Source: Acidimicrobiales bacterium
Lineage (GTDB): Bacteria > Actinomycetota > Acidimicrobiia > Acidimicrobiales > SZUA-35
Length of the DNA stretch: 64,000 bases
Direction: 5' to 3'
NCBI GenBank assembly: GCA_028285495.1
Contig: JANQPB010000044.1
Location: 248,001-312,000 of the forward strand
Shown: in pieces, positions 18,218 through 27,149 of the stretch
Position numbering within the stretch: position 1 is the stretch's first letter
Layout: every line of letters begins with the position of its first letter
Notes under the pieces: model-generated
Told to the model about the DNA's origin: nothing
Database searches by the model: none
The model's input: the letters and a program-made list of their open reading frames with translations, nothing else
Made by a program: the position numbers and the translations under genes

Positions 18218-18844
18218 CTACGGGTTGTTGGTGGTCTGCTCGCCGTCGAAGGTGAACGTCGCCGACGTCGACCGACCCTCCGCGTTGCTGCCCGCCGACA
18301 GGGGCAGCGTCACGTTGAAGCAGAGGGCCTCGTTGGCCCCGGCGGCCAGAACCCGGTCACCGGCCTGGGTGCCCTGGGTCGGGTCACCGATGGCGAGCGT
18401 GCCGCCGGTCGAGCCGAGCGGTCCCGAGTAGAGCGTGGTGCCGTCGGCGGCCCAGTTGGCGTCGTCGCAGGTGGTGACGCCCTCCTTGACCGTGAACACC
18501 AACTCGGCGGCCAGGACGTCCTCGGACGCGGTCGACGTCATCGAGTAGCGCAGCTCGAGCGTGCCCGAGTTGGCCACGTCGAGGTCGTTGGTCACCTGGT
18601 CACCCGGGGCCATGTTGGCCGCCGTGACCACTGCGGTCGCCGGCGTGGCGGTCAGATCGACGGTGCCCGTGGTGAAGGCGTTGCCGGTCACGTCCTCGGA
18701 ATCGGTGAACAGTGCGAGCGACGACATGGTGAACACGCCGCCGGCCAGGGCCAGGACGGCGACGCTGGCCAGGACCCGGGCGCCGTTGCCCCGGCGCCTG
18801 GCCGGGGCCCGCCTGGCGGCGGCCGGTTGCTTGGTTGTCGTCAT
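18218..18844 (-). CDS. TasA/camelysin-like secreted protein with SipW-type signal peptide (copy 4)
   Basis: 208 residues. The N-terminus is basic (residues 1-22), then a hydrophobic segment (about 24-42) and the SipW-cognate signature: LALFTDSEDVTGNAFTTGTV, matching the TasA/CalY family pattern of an Ala-x-Phe-x-Asp region followed by N-x-F-x-x-G. After the predicted cleavage the protein is a single Ser/Thr-rich beta domain of about 165 residues with two cysteines. In Bacillus, TasA is cleaved by SipW and polymerises into biofilm fibres; this copy is the closest to that pattern among the four here. The start ATG has GAAAGG eight bases upstream. It lies 94 bases after the peptidase fusion gene, behind a 27-bp tandem repeat, so it may be transcribed separately and more strongly. 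Confidence 0.85.
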   Translation of the reverse strand: MTTTKQPAAARRAPARRRGNGARVLASVAVLALAGGVFTMSSLALFTDSEDVTGNAFTTGTVDLTATPATAVVTAANMAPGDQVTNDLDVANSGTLELRYSMTSTASEDVLAAELVFTVKEGVTTCDDANWAADGTTLYSGPLGSTGGTLAIGDPTQGTQAGDRVLAAGANEALCFNVTLPLSAGSNAEGRSTSATFTFDGEQTTNNP

Positions 18845-18883
18845 CGTCGTGCCTTTCTCGCGTCGGCCGTCGCCGGCCCGCTC

Positions 18884-18937
18884 GTCACCGCATCGGCGCG
18901 ATGGGCGACGGTCACAGCATCGGCTCGATGGCCGTCG
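18884..18937. repeat. imperfect 27-bp tandem direct repeat upstream of the fourth TasA-like gene
   Basis: 18884-18910 and 18911-18937 match at 23 of 27 positions (core GCATCGGC.CGATGG), and a short third start (GTCA) follows. The repeat fills most of the 94-base gap before the TasA-like gene start at 18844. Each unit contains a near-palindromic CATCGGCGCGATGG core, so a regulator binding site is possible. No protein is predicted across it. Confidence 0.55.
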
Positions 18938-18938
18938 G

Positions 18939-21900
18939 TCATGAGTCGGCGCCGGTCAGGACGAGGTCGGCGTCCGGTCCGAAGACAGCGGTCGGGTCGT
19001 CCTGGCTCGCGGCCGAGGTGTTGCCGTAGTAGAGGAACAGGTCGGTGTCGACGGTCGACGACAGCGTCGGGACCAGGACCCAGGCGGTCAGCGCCCCGGA
19101 GCCCTGGTCCCACGACTCGACCGCATGGTCGAGACGGGTGGTGCCGTCTGCGGCGGTGAACACCAGGTCGCGGCCGTTGACGGTGGCCCCGGCGGCCAGC
19201 TCGGCGTCGTTCACCTGGACGAGCAGCGGGTAGGCAGTCTGGTCGGCGGCGATCAGGTCGGACTCGACCCGGATGGGCTTCCGGTACGACCACGCTCCCT
19301 GGTCGAACCACGAGCCGCCCTCGACGGCCCCGATGGACAGGAACGAGCCGGGGGTCCGCTGGTTCGCCTGGGCTGCGGCCAGCCAGGCGGCGGAACGGGC
19401 GACGGTCTCGACCCTGACCTCGTCGATGGCGCCGTCGATGGCGCCACCGCCGGTGACGAGGTCGCCGATCGCGACCGGCATCGTTGCCGCAGCGTCGACG
19501 GCGCCGGCGGCCGGTTGCGAGCCGACCTCGCCGCCGTCGACGAACAGGCGCTGGGTGGTGCCGTCCCAGGTCATGGCCAGGTGGCGCCACGTCCCGGTCG
19601 AGACCGTTCCGGCGGTCAGCTGCGCCTCGACCCCGTCGAGCGAGAGCCGACCGACCAGGTCACCGGCCGAGGTGATCGTGAGCTCGAAGATGCGGGTCGA
19701 GCCGTCGGCTGCCTTGGCCACGACGCGACCCTCCCCCGGCGGGAGCGCGTCGAGGCGGACGAGGGCCGACACGGTGAGCCCGCCCACCCCGGCAACGTCG
19801 AACGGCTTGGCCCGGAGGTGGTCGTCGACGCCGTCGACGTCGACCGCCGGCCCGGCGGCGCCGCCGACCAGGTCGCCACCGGTCATGGCCCCGGAGCTCA
19901 GGCCGTCGTTGTCGAACGGCGTGGAGTCGTCGAGCTGGGGGGCCGAGCCGGACGGGTCCCTGGCCAGGTGCCAGGCGGCCCGGATCTCGTCCGGCCAGGT
20001 GGCCCGCACGTCCTGTTGGGCCGGAGCGTCGGCCGCCCCGTAGTAGAGGTACACGGTGGTGCTCGACCCGGCGCTGACCGTCGGCACCCGGACCCAGGCG
20101 GCCAGGGTGCCGGTGGCGCCGTCGTACGACTCGATCTCGTGGGCCAGCGGCGTGACGCCGTCGGCCGACGTGAAGCGGATGTCGCTGCCGTCGCCGTTGG
20201 CGTTGGCGGCCAGGTCGGCCGAGGTGAGCGAGACCAGGAGCGGGAAGTCGGCGAGGTCGGCGGCCACCGTGCCGCCGGCCACGGTGACCGGGATGCGGCG
20301 ACTCCAGGGCATCGCCTGGTACCAGCCGGTGCCGCCGGTCCGGTCCTCGAAGTCGCCAAGGGTGCCGGCATCGAAGTCCTCGGTGAGCAGGAACACGGCC
20401 TCGGGGTCGGCTGGGGCCGCCCCGGCCGAGCCGTTGCCGAAATAGAGCCAATAGGTGTTGGTGGTGTCGGCTGCGATCGGGTCGGTGGTCCGGAACCACA
20501 GCTCGGTGTCGACCCGGTTCCAACCGGAGCCGTCCTCCAGCACCCGGTCGAGCTCGGCCCACGCCGTTCCGTCCCAACGCAGGACCCGGACGTCGTCGCC
20601 ACTCCCCTGGGCCAGGCCCGAGCCGACCAGGGAGGCGTGGTCGAGGGCGAGGGGAACCGTGTAGGCGTCCGGGGCGGCGGTCGACGAGGTGTCGACGTCG
20701 ATGCGCTGACGGAACTCGTAGGCGGGGTCCCACCAGCGGGGCCCCGCCCACTCGACCACCTGCCAACCGAACGAGGCGTTCGACGCCGAGGTGTCGCGGG
20801 TGATCGACACCGTGGTCGGGTCGGTGAGCTCGAACGTGGCACTGGCCTCGCCCGGCACGTCGTCGGCGACGTGGTCGCTCAGCCCGCCGGCGGAGACGCC
20901 GGGTTGGGTCACCGTCGAGAAGGCGGCGGCCCGGCCGGGGTCGATGGCGTCGATCGTGACGGTGGCCGCCGGCTGGGCCGCCGCCAGGTCGACGGTGCCG
21001 TGGCGAACGATCGAGCCGTCGGCCAGGGTCACCACCTGGATGCGGACCTCGACCGGGTCGCCGCCGACGGCCCGGTCGACGGCAACCGTGGTGGCGTCGA
21101 CCAGGTGTGTCCGGACGAGCCGCTCGCCGATGTCGGAGCCGGAGGCGGCCGACAGCGGTGAGGCCAGCAGCATCGTGGTGTCCGGGTCGGCCGGGCTCGG
21201 GATCGTGGCCGTCGTCGAGGTGGCACCGAGACCGAGGGTGGCCGAGATCGTCTGCACCGTGGCATCGGCCGAGTCGTCGAACTCGACGACCTGCCAGGCG
21301 AAGCTCTGTCCGACCGGGAAGGTCGAGCCCGTCGTCCGGATCCGGACGGTCGAGGGGTCGGCCAGCTCGCCGACGAAGAGATCGTTGGCGGCGTAGCTGC
21401 TGGCCGTCGAGTCGGGGGCCGAGCTGACCAGCACGAACGACGAGGCGGGATCGACCGCCGTGATCGCGGTGTCGAGCTGGGCGGTGCCGTCGCCGTTCAC
21501 CGAGCCACGCTGCACGGTGACCCCGCAGGCGTAGGAGACGACCGACCAGTTGACGACGACCGGCGGGGGCGTCCCGGCGTCGGTGGCCCTGACCAGGTCG
21601 ACGGCGGTGCCGCCGCCGCCGAGCTCCACCTGGACCATCGAGTCGGCCGGGTCGGAGGCGTTGCTGCGGAGCGAGGCGACGACGAACGAGGTGGTCGGGT
21701 CGACGGCGGTGATCGGGATGTTGATCGTCCCGTTGATCGAGTGGACCGTCTCTCCCCGCTGGACCGAGCTCAGCTCGGGGTCGAAGCACTGGGCGGTGCC
21801 GAAGGTGTTGGCATCGACCGGGGCGGTGGCCTGGGCCAGCGCCCACGCAACCCCGGCGCTGCCGGCCAACACGACCGGGACGACGAACAGGGCGAGCTTG

Positions 21901-22556
21901 CGGCGGCCGCGACGGGGAGCGGTGGCACCGGCGACGGCGAGATCGGAGGCCCGATCCACCCGGTCGTCGACCTCGGCGGCGGGCTCGTCGTCCGACCCGA
22001 GATCGGCCGGCTCGAGGTCGGCCGGCAGCTCCGGGCCGGCCCAGATCCGTCGGAGGGCCCCGAGTGCGAACACCAAGGTGGCCAGGCCGACCAGCCCGAA
22101 CACCGGGCCGGGTCGGAACAGCGTCAGCGACCAGGCTCCCAACCGAGGGATGGCCCATCGACCGACCAGTTGCTCGCCGGTCAGCGGGTACGGGGCGGCG
22201 TCGGGAGCTTCGTTGGCGTCGCCCTTGGTGATGGCGAAGCGTTCGGCACCGCCCGACTCGATCTCGATGACCCGGTGGGTGACGGTGGCGGCGCTGGGCC
22301 GCCGCATCACGAGGATGTCACCGGTGGCCACCGCATCGCCGTCGACCGGGGCTGCGATCACCAGCGAGCCGGGGGGTGCGATGTCGCCCATGCTGCCGGT
22401 GAGGATGACAACCGGTCGATGGCCGGCGAGGAGCCCGCCGACGACCACCCCGACCAGCGCGAGCACCGCAAGCGACAGCGCGGTCACGACCGTGCCGACG
22501 ACCCGGACCCGGCGGGGCACGGGCGGGACGGCGTGAACCGGGTCCGATCCCGTCAT
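18939..22556 (-). CDS. SipW-type signal peptidase fused to SipW-type signal anchor and DUF2341/LamG exodomain
   Basis: 1,205 residues from ATG at 22556, overlapping the previous stop by ATGA. Residues 18-50 form a membrane helix. Residues 51-145 are an S26B signal peptidase domain: serine in ILTGSM (S55), histidine in VTHRV (H94) and the SipW-like TKGDAN (D113), a Ser/His dyad rather than Ser/Lys. A second membrane helix follows (151-168), then an acidic linker, then basic residues and a third hydrophobic segment (219-242) leading into AQATAPVDANTFGTAQC, which resembles the cleavage region of SipW substrates. The rest is exported: beta-rich repeats with the sequence ITAVDP (about 260-600), DUF2341-like domains (from GPRWWDPAYEFRQRIDVD), a LamG-like domain, and a final DUF2341-like domain. 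The protein thus appears to carry both a peptidase and a substrate; cleavage in cis is inference. Families of this kind usually have about 180-residue peptidases. Confidence 0.85.
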   Translation of the reverse strand: MTGSDPVHAVPPVPRRVRVVGTVVTALSLAVLALVGVVVGGLLAGHRPVVILTGSMGDIAPPGSLVIAAPVDGDAVATGDILVMRRPSAATVTHRVIEIESGGAERFAITKGDANEAPDAAPYPLTGEQLVGRWAIPRLGAWSLTLFRPGPVFGLVGLATLVFALGALRRIWAGPELPADLEPADLGSDDEPAAEVDDRVDRASDLAVAGATAPRRGRRKLALFVVPVVLAGSAGVAWALAQATAPVDANTFGTAQCFDPELSSVQRGETVHSINGTINIPITAVDPTTSFVVASLRSNASDPADSMVQVELGGGGTAVDLVRATDAGTPPPVVVNWSVVSYACGVTVQRGSVNGDGTAQLDTAITAVDPASSFVLVSSAPDSTASSYAANDLFVGELADPSTVRIRTTGSTFPVGQSFAWQVVEFDDSADATVQTISATLGLGATSTTATIPSPADPDTTMLLASPLSAASGSDIGERLVRTHLVDATTVAVDRAVGGDPVEVRIQVVTLADGSIVRHGTVDLAAAQPAATVTIDAIDPGRAAAFSTVTQPGVSAGGLSDHVADDVPGEASATFELTDPTTVSITRDTSASNASFGWQVVEWAGPRWWDPAYEFRQRIDVDTSSTAAPDAYTVPLALDHASLVGSGLAQGSGDDVRVLRWDGTAWAELDRVLEDGSGWNRVDTELWFRTTDPIAADTTNTYWLYFGNGSAGAAPADPEAVFLLTEDFDAGTLGDFEDRTGGTGWYQAMPWSRRIPVTVAGGTVAADLADFPLLVSLTSADLAANANGDGSDIRFTSADGVTPLAHEIESYDGATGTLAAWVRVPTVSAGSSTTVYLYYGAADAPAQQDVRATWPDEIRAAWHLARDPSGSAPQLDDSTPFDNDGLSSGAMTGGDLVGGAAGPAVDVDGVDDHLRAKPFDVAGVGGLTVSALVRLDALPPGEGRVVAKAADGSTRIFELTITSAGDLVGRLSLDGVEAQLTAGTVSTGTWRHLAMTWDGTTQRLFVDGGEVGSQPAAGAVDAAATMPVAIGDLVTGGGAIDGAIDEVRVETVARSAAWLAAAQANQRTPGSFLSIGAVEGGSWFDQGAWSYRKPIRVESDLIAADQTAYPLLVQVNDAELAAGATVNGRDLVFTAADGTTRLDHAVESWDQGSGALTAWVLVPTLSSTVDTDLFLYYGNTSAASQDDPTAVFGPDADLVLTGADS

Positions 22557-23332
22557 GGCCCGACCTCGGCCACCTGCTCGATCGGGACCAACAACGTCAC
22601 GTCGAGCGACTGGCCCTGGGCCTCGTTCGGCGTCTCGAGCGGCAGCACGGCACCGAGGCACCAGAGGGTCGACTCGCCGGGCTGCAGCACGTTGAGCGGT
22701 GCCGACCCGAGCGTCGTCACCAGTGGCAGCAGCACCGCCGGTTCGGGGGAGACCCGGGCGCCGCTGACCAGGCGGGGCCCGGTCTGATCGGGCGAGCACG
22801 ACCCCGTGCCGAGCCAGGCGTCGAACCGGAGCCACTCGGCCAGGACCCCATCGGAACTGACCGCCTGCAGGCCGTAGCGCAACGGCACGTCACCCCGGTT
22901 GGTCATCGCCAGCTGGCCGGACACCCGATCGCCGGGTGCGAGATTGGTGGCCACGAACACCGCGTTGCTGGTGTCCTCGTCGACGGTCGACAGGTCGCCG
23001 TCCCGCCCGACCAGCGGCTCGGACGACCCCCCGTCCACCTCCAGGTCGAGGGTCGCGGCGCCGAGCCGGTTGGTGGCCAGCACCTCCCGGTCGGCGAAGC
23101 TGGCCGACGAGCTGCGGCTCAGCAGGGCGACGCCGACCGGCACCGACACGCCGATCAGCGCCACGACGGCCGAGGCGGCAGCGAGCAGGGCCCTGCGGCG
23201 ACGGTCGGTCGGGTCGGCGGGCGACTCGGTCGCCGGGGGGCCGGCGCCAGTCGAGCCGCCGGCGTCCGGCCCGGGTGGGTCGCCCTGGCGGATCGATCCG
23301 GTCGGCCCGGTCGCGTCGGTCATGTCGGTCAT
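22553..23332 (-). CDS. TasA/camelysin-like protein with SipW-type signal peptide (copy 3)
   Basis: 259 residues from ATG at 23332 (the second in-frame ATG is at 23323; the first overlaps the upstream stop as ATGA). A Pro/Gly-rich cytoplasmic N-terminus of about 45 residues precedes a hydrophobic helix and the cognate motif SFADREVLATNRLGAATLDL. The downstream domain is beta-rich, with ATNLAPGDRVSGQLAMTNRG, a phrase shared in spirit with copy 4 (AANMAPGDQV), and two cysteines. The N-terminal extension is longer than in Bacillus TasA. Likely exported and cleaved by one of the two adjacent SipW-type peptidases. Stop overlaps the start of the peptidase fusion gene by ATGA, so the two are translationally coupled. 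Confidence 0.8.
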   Translation of the reverse strand: MTDMTDATGPTGSIRQGDPPGPDAGGSTGAGPPATESPADPTDRRRRALLAAASAVVALIGVSVPVGVALLSRSSSASFADREVLATNRLGAATLDLEVDGGSSEPLVGRDGDLSTVDEDTSNAVFVATNLAPGDRVSGQLAMTNRGDVPLRYGLQAVSSDGVLAEWLRFDAWLGTGSCSPDQTGPRLVSGARVSPEPAVLLPLVTTLGSAPLNVLQPGESTLWCLGAVLPLETPNEAQGQSLDVTLLVPIEQVAEVGP

Positions 23333-23940
23333 GTCGGCGTCACCTCCCAGATGAACGAGGCGTTGGCGGCGCGGCCGAGTGCCTCCTGGCGATCTTGGAG
23401 CTCGAACGAGATCCGGTAGCTGGTGCGCTGGCCGGCGTTGACCAGCGTCCCGAGGTCGAGCCAGCCCGAGGCGGCGAGCTGGGCGAGCGTCCCGTCGTAC
23501 ACCTGCCCCTGGGGCTCGAAGCCCGTGCAGTCGCCGAAGCCGCCGCCCTTGCCGTCCTCGACCGAGACGTCGAGGAAGCGGGTCAGGTCGCCGGCGGCCT
23601 CGGCCCGCATGGCCAGGTCGACCGGCACGATGGTGCCGTCGTAGACCAGCTCGATGCAGTGGACGACGGGCCGGCCCGGGGCCATGTCGGCCAGGTCGAA
23701 CAGCGACCGGCCCTGGTCGTCGTCGACGAGGGAGATCGTGCCCGAGGTGACGGTCGCGGCGGCAACGGTGCCGTCGGGGCTGAGGGCGCGGTCGCTGAAC
23801 GTGACGACCAGGGACCCGATGATCAACGCCGAAACCGCCGCTGCCAAGGCAGCGGCGGCCACTCGGCCAACCCGGTTCTCGCGGTCGTCGATCTCGGTGC
23901 CGTCGTCGGCTTCGTGGAGGTCGAGCAGGGACCGGGCCAT
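23329..23940 (-). CDS. TasA/camelysin-like protein with SipW-type signal peptide (copy 2)
   Basis: 203 residues from ATG at 23940; the preceding EAL-domain gene ends in the overlapping TGATG. A charged N-terminus (about 25 residues) precedes a hydrophobic helix (27-48) and VTFSDRALSPDGTVAAATVT then SGTISLVDDD, which fits the SipW-cognate pattern. The exported part contains ADMAPGRPV, the same APG motif as in copies 3 and 4, and two cysteines about 70 residues apart. More diverged from TasA than copy 4. Stop overlaps the start of copy 3 (ATGA). Function inferred from context: secreted matrix or fibre component. Confidence 0.75.
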   Translation of the reverse strand: MARSLLDLHEADDGTEIDDRENRVGRVAAAALAAAVSALIIGSLVVTFSDRALSPDGTVAAATVTSGTISLVDDDQGRSLFDLADMAPGRPVVHCIELVYDGTIVPVDLAMRAEAAGDLTRFLDVSVEDGKGGGFGDCTGFEPQGQVYDGTLAQLAASGWLDLGTLVNAGQRTSYRISFELQDRQEALGRAANASFIWEVTPT

Positions 23941-26900
23941 CAACCGACCCCCCGTCTGCTCGGCGGGGTCGGCGGGGCGGGCGGCGCCGGTACCGACCGA
24001 CCGTCGCCCGGTGGGTCACCGATGGGCGGCCGGACCCCGCTCGGGGTGCCGGCGAGGGCGGGCGGTGAGTCGGGGACGCGACTCGTCGGCCGGGTCGGCG
24101 CCTGGGGTCGGGCCGGCTCGACCGGGGCCGAGGGTCTCTCGGCGGCGATCGGGTGCGGGGCCGGCGGCGGCGCCGGCGGCGAGGCCCGGGTGACGGGGCC
24201 GGTCAGGTCGAACTCGCCGAGCACCCGACGGAGCCGGTCGAGCTCCATCGGCCGGTACAGGCCGTAGCCCTGGAGCAGATCGGCACCGGCGCCGAGCACC
24301 ACCTCGAGCTGCTGCTCGGTCTCGATGCCCTCGGCCACGACCTCGAACTGGAGGTCGTGGGCCAGGCCGACCATCGAGTCGAGGATGATGCGGTCGGAGT
24401 CCGACTCGGCCGCCTGCTGGACGAGGCCGAGGTCGAGCTTGAGCTGGCTGATCGGCAGGCCCCGGAGGTGGCCGAGCGAGGTGCGACCCTCGCCGAAGTC
24501 GTCGAGCGCGAGCCGGACCCCCATGTCGACGACCCGGTGGATGTTGTCGAGCGAGGCTTCGCCGTCGGCAACGACCCGCTCGTTGAGCTCGATCATCAGC
24601 CGATCGGCCCCGAGCCGGCTGTCGGCCAGCGACTGGTGGATCAGCTCGACCAGGTTCGGCGAGCTCAGCTCGGTCGGGGTGACGTTGACCGCGAGGGTGA
24701 AGTCGGCGGTGCGGGGGATGCCGAGTCCGGCGATGCTGGCGGTCGCGGTGCCGAAGATGAAGGCGGCTAGCTCGTCGACCCGGTCGGCGGCCTCGGCCAG
24801 CTCCAGGATGGTGGCGGTGCTCACCGGCCCCATCTCGCGGTGGGTCCAGCGCAGCAGTGCCTCGACGCCACGGATGTCGCCGTCGCGGTCGACGAGCGGC
24901 TGGTAGACGAGGTGGAGCTCGCCGGCCTCCAGCGCCTTGATGAACTCGGCGCTGAGACGGCCCCGGCGCTGGTCCTGACCGTCGAGCGAGGCGTGGTAGA
25001 GGGTGATGCGGGGCATCGCCCTCGACGACTTGGCGGCATACATGGCCACGTCGGCCCGGCGCAGGATCTCGCTGCCGCTCAGGCCGAGCTCGGCCGGGGC
25101 GAGACCGATGCTGCCCCCGACCTCGACCCGCTCGCCGCCGAGCTGGAACGGCTCGCCCATGGCCTCGTGGATGCGACGGGCGATCGTCATCGCCCGGTTG
25201 ATGTCGGCCACCGGCTCGAGCAGCACCGTGAACTCGTCGCCACCGAGGCGGGCGACCAGACCGTCGTCGGCGACGGCCGACGTGAGCCGACCCGCCACCC
25301 CGATCAGCAGGGCGTCACCGGCGTCGTGGCCCAGCGTGTCGTTGATCGCCTTGAACCCGTTGAGGTCCATGAACATCACGACGTGGCGCCGCTCGGGATC
25401 GGTGGCCCTGGCCAGGCCCCGTTCGAGGCGATCGAGGAACTGGGCCCGGTTCGGCAGCCCGGTCAGGGCGTCGTGCAGGGCCTGTTGGGCCAGCTCCTCC
25501 TGCACCCCCTGCAGCTCGTCGACGAGCTGCTCGTTCTGCATGGCCACCGCGGCCTGGCCGGTGAGGAGGCGGAGGGCGTCGATGCTGCCCGCCCGCAGGC
25601 CGGAACCGGTGACGTTGGCCGCCCGGACGACGACGTGGCGGCCCTCCTCGGTCGACACGGTCAACCGGGCCAGCATCTGCAGGTCGTGGGCCTGGAGGCT
25701 GAGGACCTCGGACAGCTCCGGGTCGTCGTGGTCGACGAGGACCTCGTTCATGGCCAGGTCGCCCGAGCGGAGCCCGCTCCCCGGCTCGCCCGGCTCGGGC
25801 AGCGACCGCTCGCGGTCGATCGGCGACGACGACAGCGCCTTCCAGCGCCCGTCCGGCAACAGGAGATGGGCGTCGCCGCGGTCGAAGCCGAGGCCGGTGA
25901 CGGCCCGGGTGAGCGTGTGGAACAGCTCGTTGCCGATCCGGTTCAGCTCGTAGCCGGTCTCGGCCACCTTCTCGAGCAGCCTGGCCCGCTCGATGGCGAC
26001 GGCCGTGGCCCGGTCCTGGCGGATCACGTCGGTGACGAGCTGCTCGGTCAGGTAGGCCCCGGGGATCACGAGCAGCAGGAGGATGCCGAGCTGGTCGAGG
26101 AGCTGCTCCAGCTCGTTGATGATCTCGGAGAGGGGCACGCCGCTGCGGTCGAGGGCGAACAACCGGGCCCCGACGGTGAGCAGCGTCATCAGGACCCAGT
26201 GCAGGAGGGCACCGACCAGCCGGAACCGGACGGCGGCCTCGACGATGGGCAGGGCGATGAAGGCCCAGGCGATCCCCGAACCGCCGGTGAGCGCGATGAG
26301 GACACCGGCCAGGATCGTGTCGGCACCGAGCTCGGCCAGCACCAGCCAGTTGGCCGGGCCGTCCCGCCCCGAGCGGCGGCCCCTGCTCGAGGCCGCGGTC
26401 GAGATCAGATTGACCGCCACCAGCACCGCCAGGGTGGCGAGCACGACCTGGTGACGGCCAGGGCCCCAGTCGATGGCGTCGATGCTGGAGCCGTCGAGGT
26501 ACAGGCCGCTGACGATCATGAGCCCGGCCAGGAATCGGACGCGACGGATCCCCCGGTTGGCCATCTCCGATGTCCGGCCGGACCCCGATCGGCCGCTCGA
26601 CCGGTCGCCGACCGCATTGGACACGACCACGACGACGGCGCCGACCGAGAGGACGACCACGGCGCCGAGCGCCGTCCAGTCGCCGTTGAGGGCCCAGATC
26701 ACCGGCAGGCCGAGCAGGGGGATGACGAGCCGTCCGACGCCGAGCACCTGGGGCGGGCTCACCGGGTCGCTGTCGACGTCGGCGTTGGCGTCGCCCTTGG
26801 TGATGTAGGTCTGCGACTCGGGCAGCACCTCGTGGATCCGGTGGGTGACGGCGGCTTCGCCCCGGGTCGGCTCGAAGGTGATGACCGAGCGCTGACCGAG

Positions 26901-27149
26901 GAGGTCGTCCGGGTGGTCCTCGACCAGCAGCACGTCGCCGACCCGCAACGTCGGCAGCATCGAGCCACCGGTGATCACCACCGGCCGCCAACCGGTCGTC
27001 AGGGTGATCACCACCAGCCAGGCGCCGAGCAGCAGCACGACCGCGAGGTACAGATAGGCGACGAACCCGGCCACCAGGCGGGCCAGCTGATCCGGTCTGG
27101 CCGCGGCCTGGCGCAGCCGGTCGACCGGCAGGTCACCGAGCCAGTTCAT
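23940..27149 (-). CDS. SipW-type signal peptidase fused to a multi-pass membrane region, GAF-like, GGDEF and EAL domains
   Basis: 1,069 residues. The ATG at 27149 is chosen because it overlaps the upstream stop (ATGA) and starts the recognisable sequence. Residues 27-52 are a helix; 55-150 are an S26B signal peptidase with GGSMLPT (S63), VTHRI (H103) and TKGDAN (D120). Roughly six more hydrophobic helices follow (155-370). A GAF-like region spans about 395-540, then GGDEF (about 555-720, motif intact at 636-640, but no RxxD inhibitory site) and EAL (about 735-1000, with E763-A-L, DDFGEG, LKLD and AEGIET, so phosphodiesterase residues look intact). The tail is Pro-rich. The peptidase should face outward and the c-di-GMP domains inward. 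I know of no described family with this combination; the coupling of signal-peptide cleavage to c-di-GMP turnover is inference. TasA-like genes lie on both sides, with overlapping reading frames. Confidence 0.88.
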   Translation of the reverse strand: MNWLGDLPVDRLRQAAARPDQLARLVAGFVAYLYLAVVLLLGAWLVVITLTTGWRPVVITGGSMLPTLRVGDVLLVEDHPDDLLGQRSVITFEPTRGEAAVTHRIHEVLPESQTYITKGDANADVDSDPVSPPQVLGVGRLVIPLLGLPVIWALNGDWTALGAVVVLSVGAVVVVVSNAVGDRSSGRSGSGRTSEMANRGIRRVRFLAGLMIVSGLYLDGSSIDAIDWGPGRHQVVLATLAVLVAVNLISTAASSRGRRSGRDGPANWLVLAELGADTILAGVLIALTGGSGIAWAFIALPIVEAAVRFRLVGALLHWVLMTLLTVGARLFALDRSGVPLSEIINELEQLLDQLGILLLLVIPGAYLTEQLVTDVIRQDRATAVAIERARLLEKVAETGYELNRIGNELFHTLTRAVTGLGFDRGDAHLLLPDGRWKALSSSPIDRERSLPEPGEPGSGLRSGDLAMNEVLVDHDDPELSEVLSLQAHDLQMLARLTVSTEEGRHVVVRAANVTGSGLRAGSIDALRLLTGQAAVAMQNEQLVDELQGVQEELAQQALHDALTGLPNRAQFLDRLERGLARATDPERRHVVMFMDLNGFKAINDTLGHDAGDALLIGVAGRLTSAVADDGLVARLGGDEFTVLLEPVADINRAMTIARRIHEAMGEPFQLGGERVEVGGSIGLAPAELGLSGSEILRRADVAMYAAKSSRAMPRITLYHASLDGQDQRRGRLSAEFIKALEAGELHLVYQPLVDRDGDIRGVEALLRWTHREMGPVSTATILELAEAADRVDELAAFIFGTATASIAGLGIPRTADFTLAVNVTPTELSSPNLVELIHQSLADSRLGADRLMIELNERVVADGEASLDNIHRVVDMGVRLALDDFGEGRTSLGHLRGLPISQLKLDLGLVQQAAESDSDRIILDSMVGLAHDLQFEVVAEGIETEQQLEVVLGAGADLLQGYGLYRPMELDRLRRVLGEFDLTGPVTRASPPAPPPAPHPIAAERPSAPVEPARPQAPTRPTSRVPDSPPALAGTPSGVRPPIGDPPGDGRSVPAPPAPPTPPSRRGVG

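Noticed and set aside
22557..22835. N-terminal extension of the peptidase/exodomain frame
   Set aside because: Overlaps the upstream TasA-like gene out of frame; ATG at 22556 overlaps its stop and precedes a clear membrane helix.
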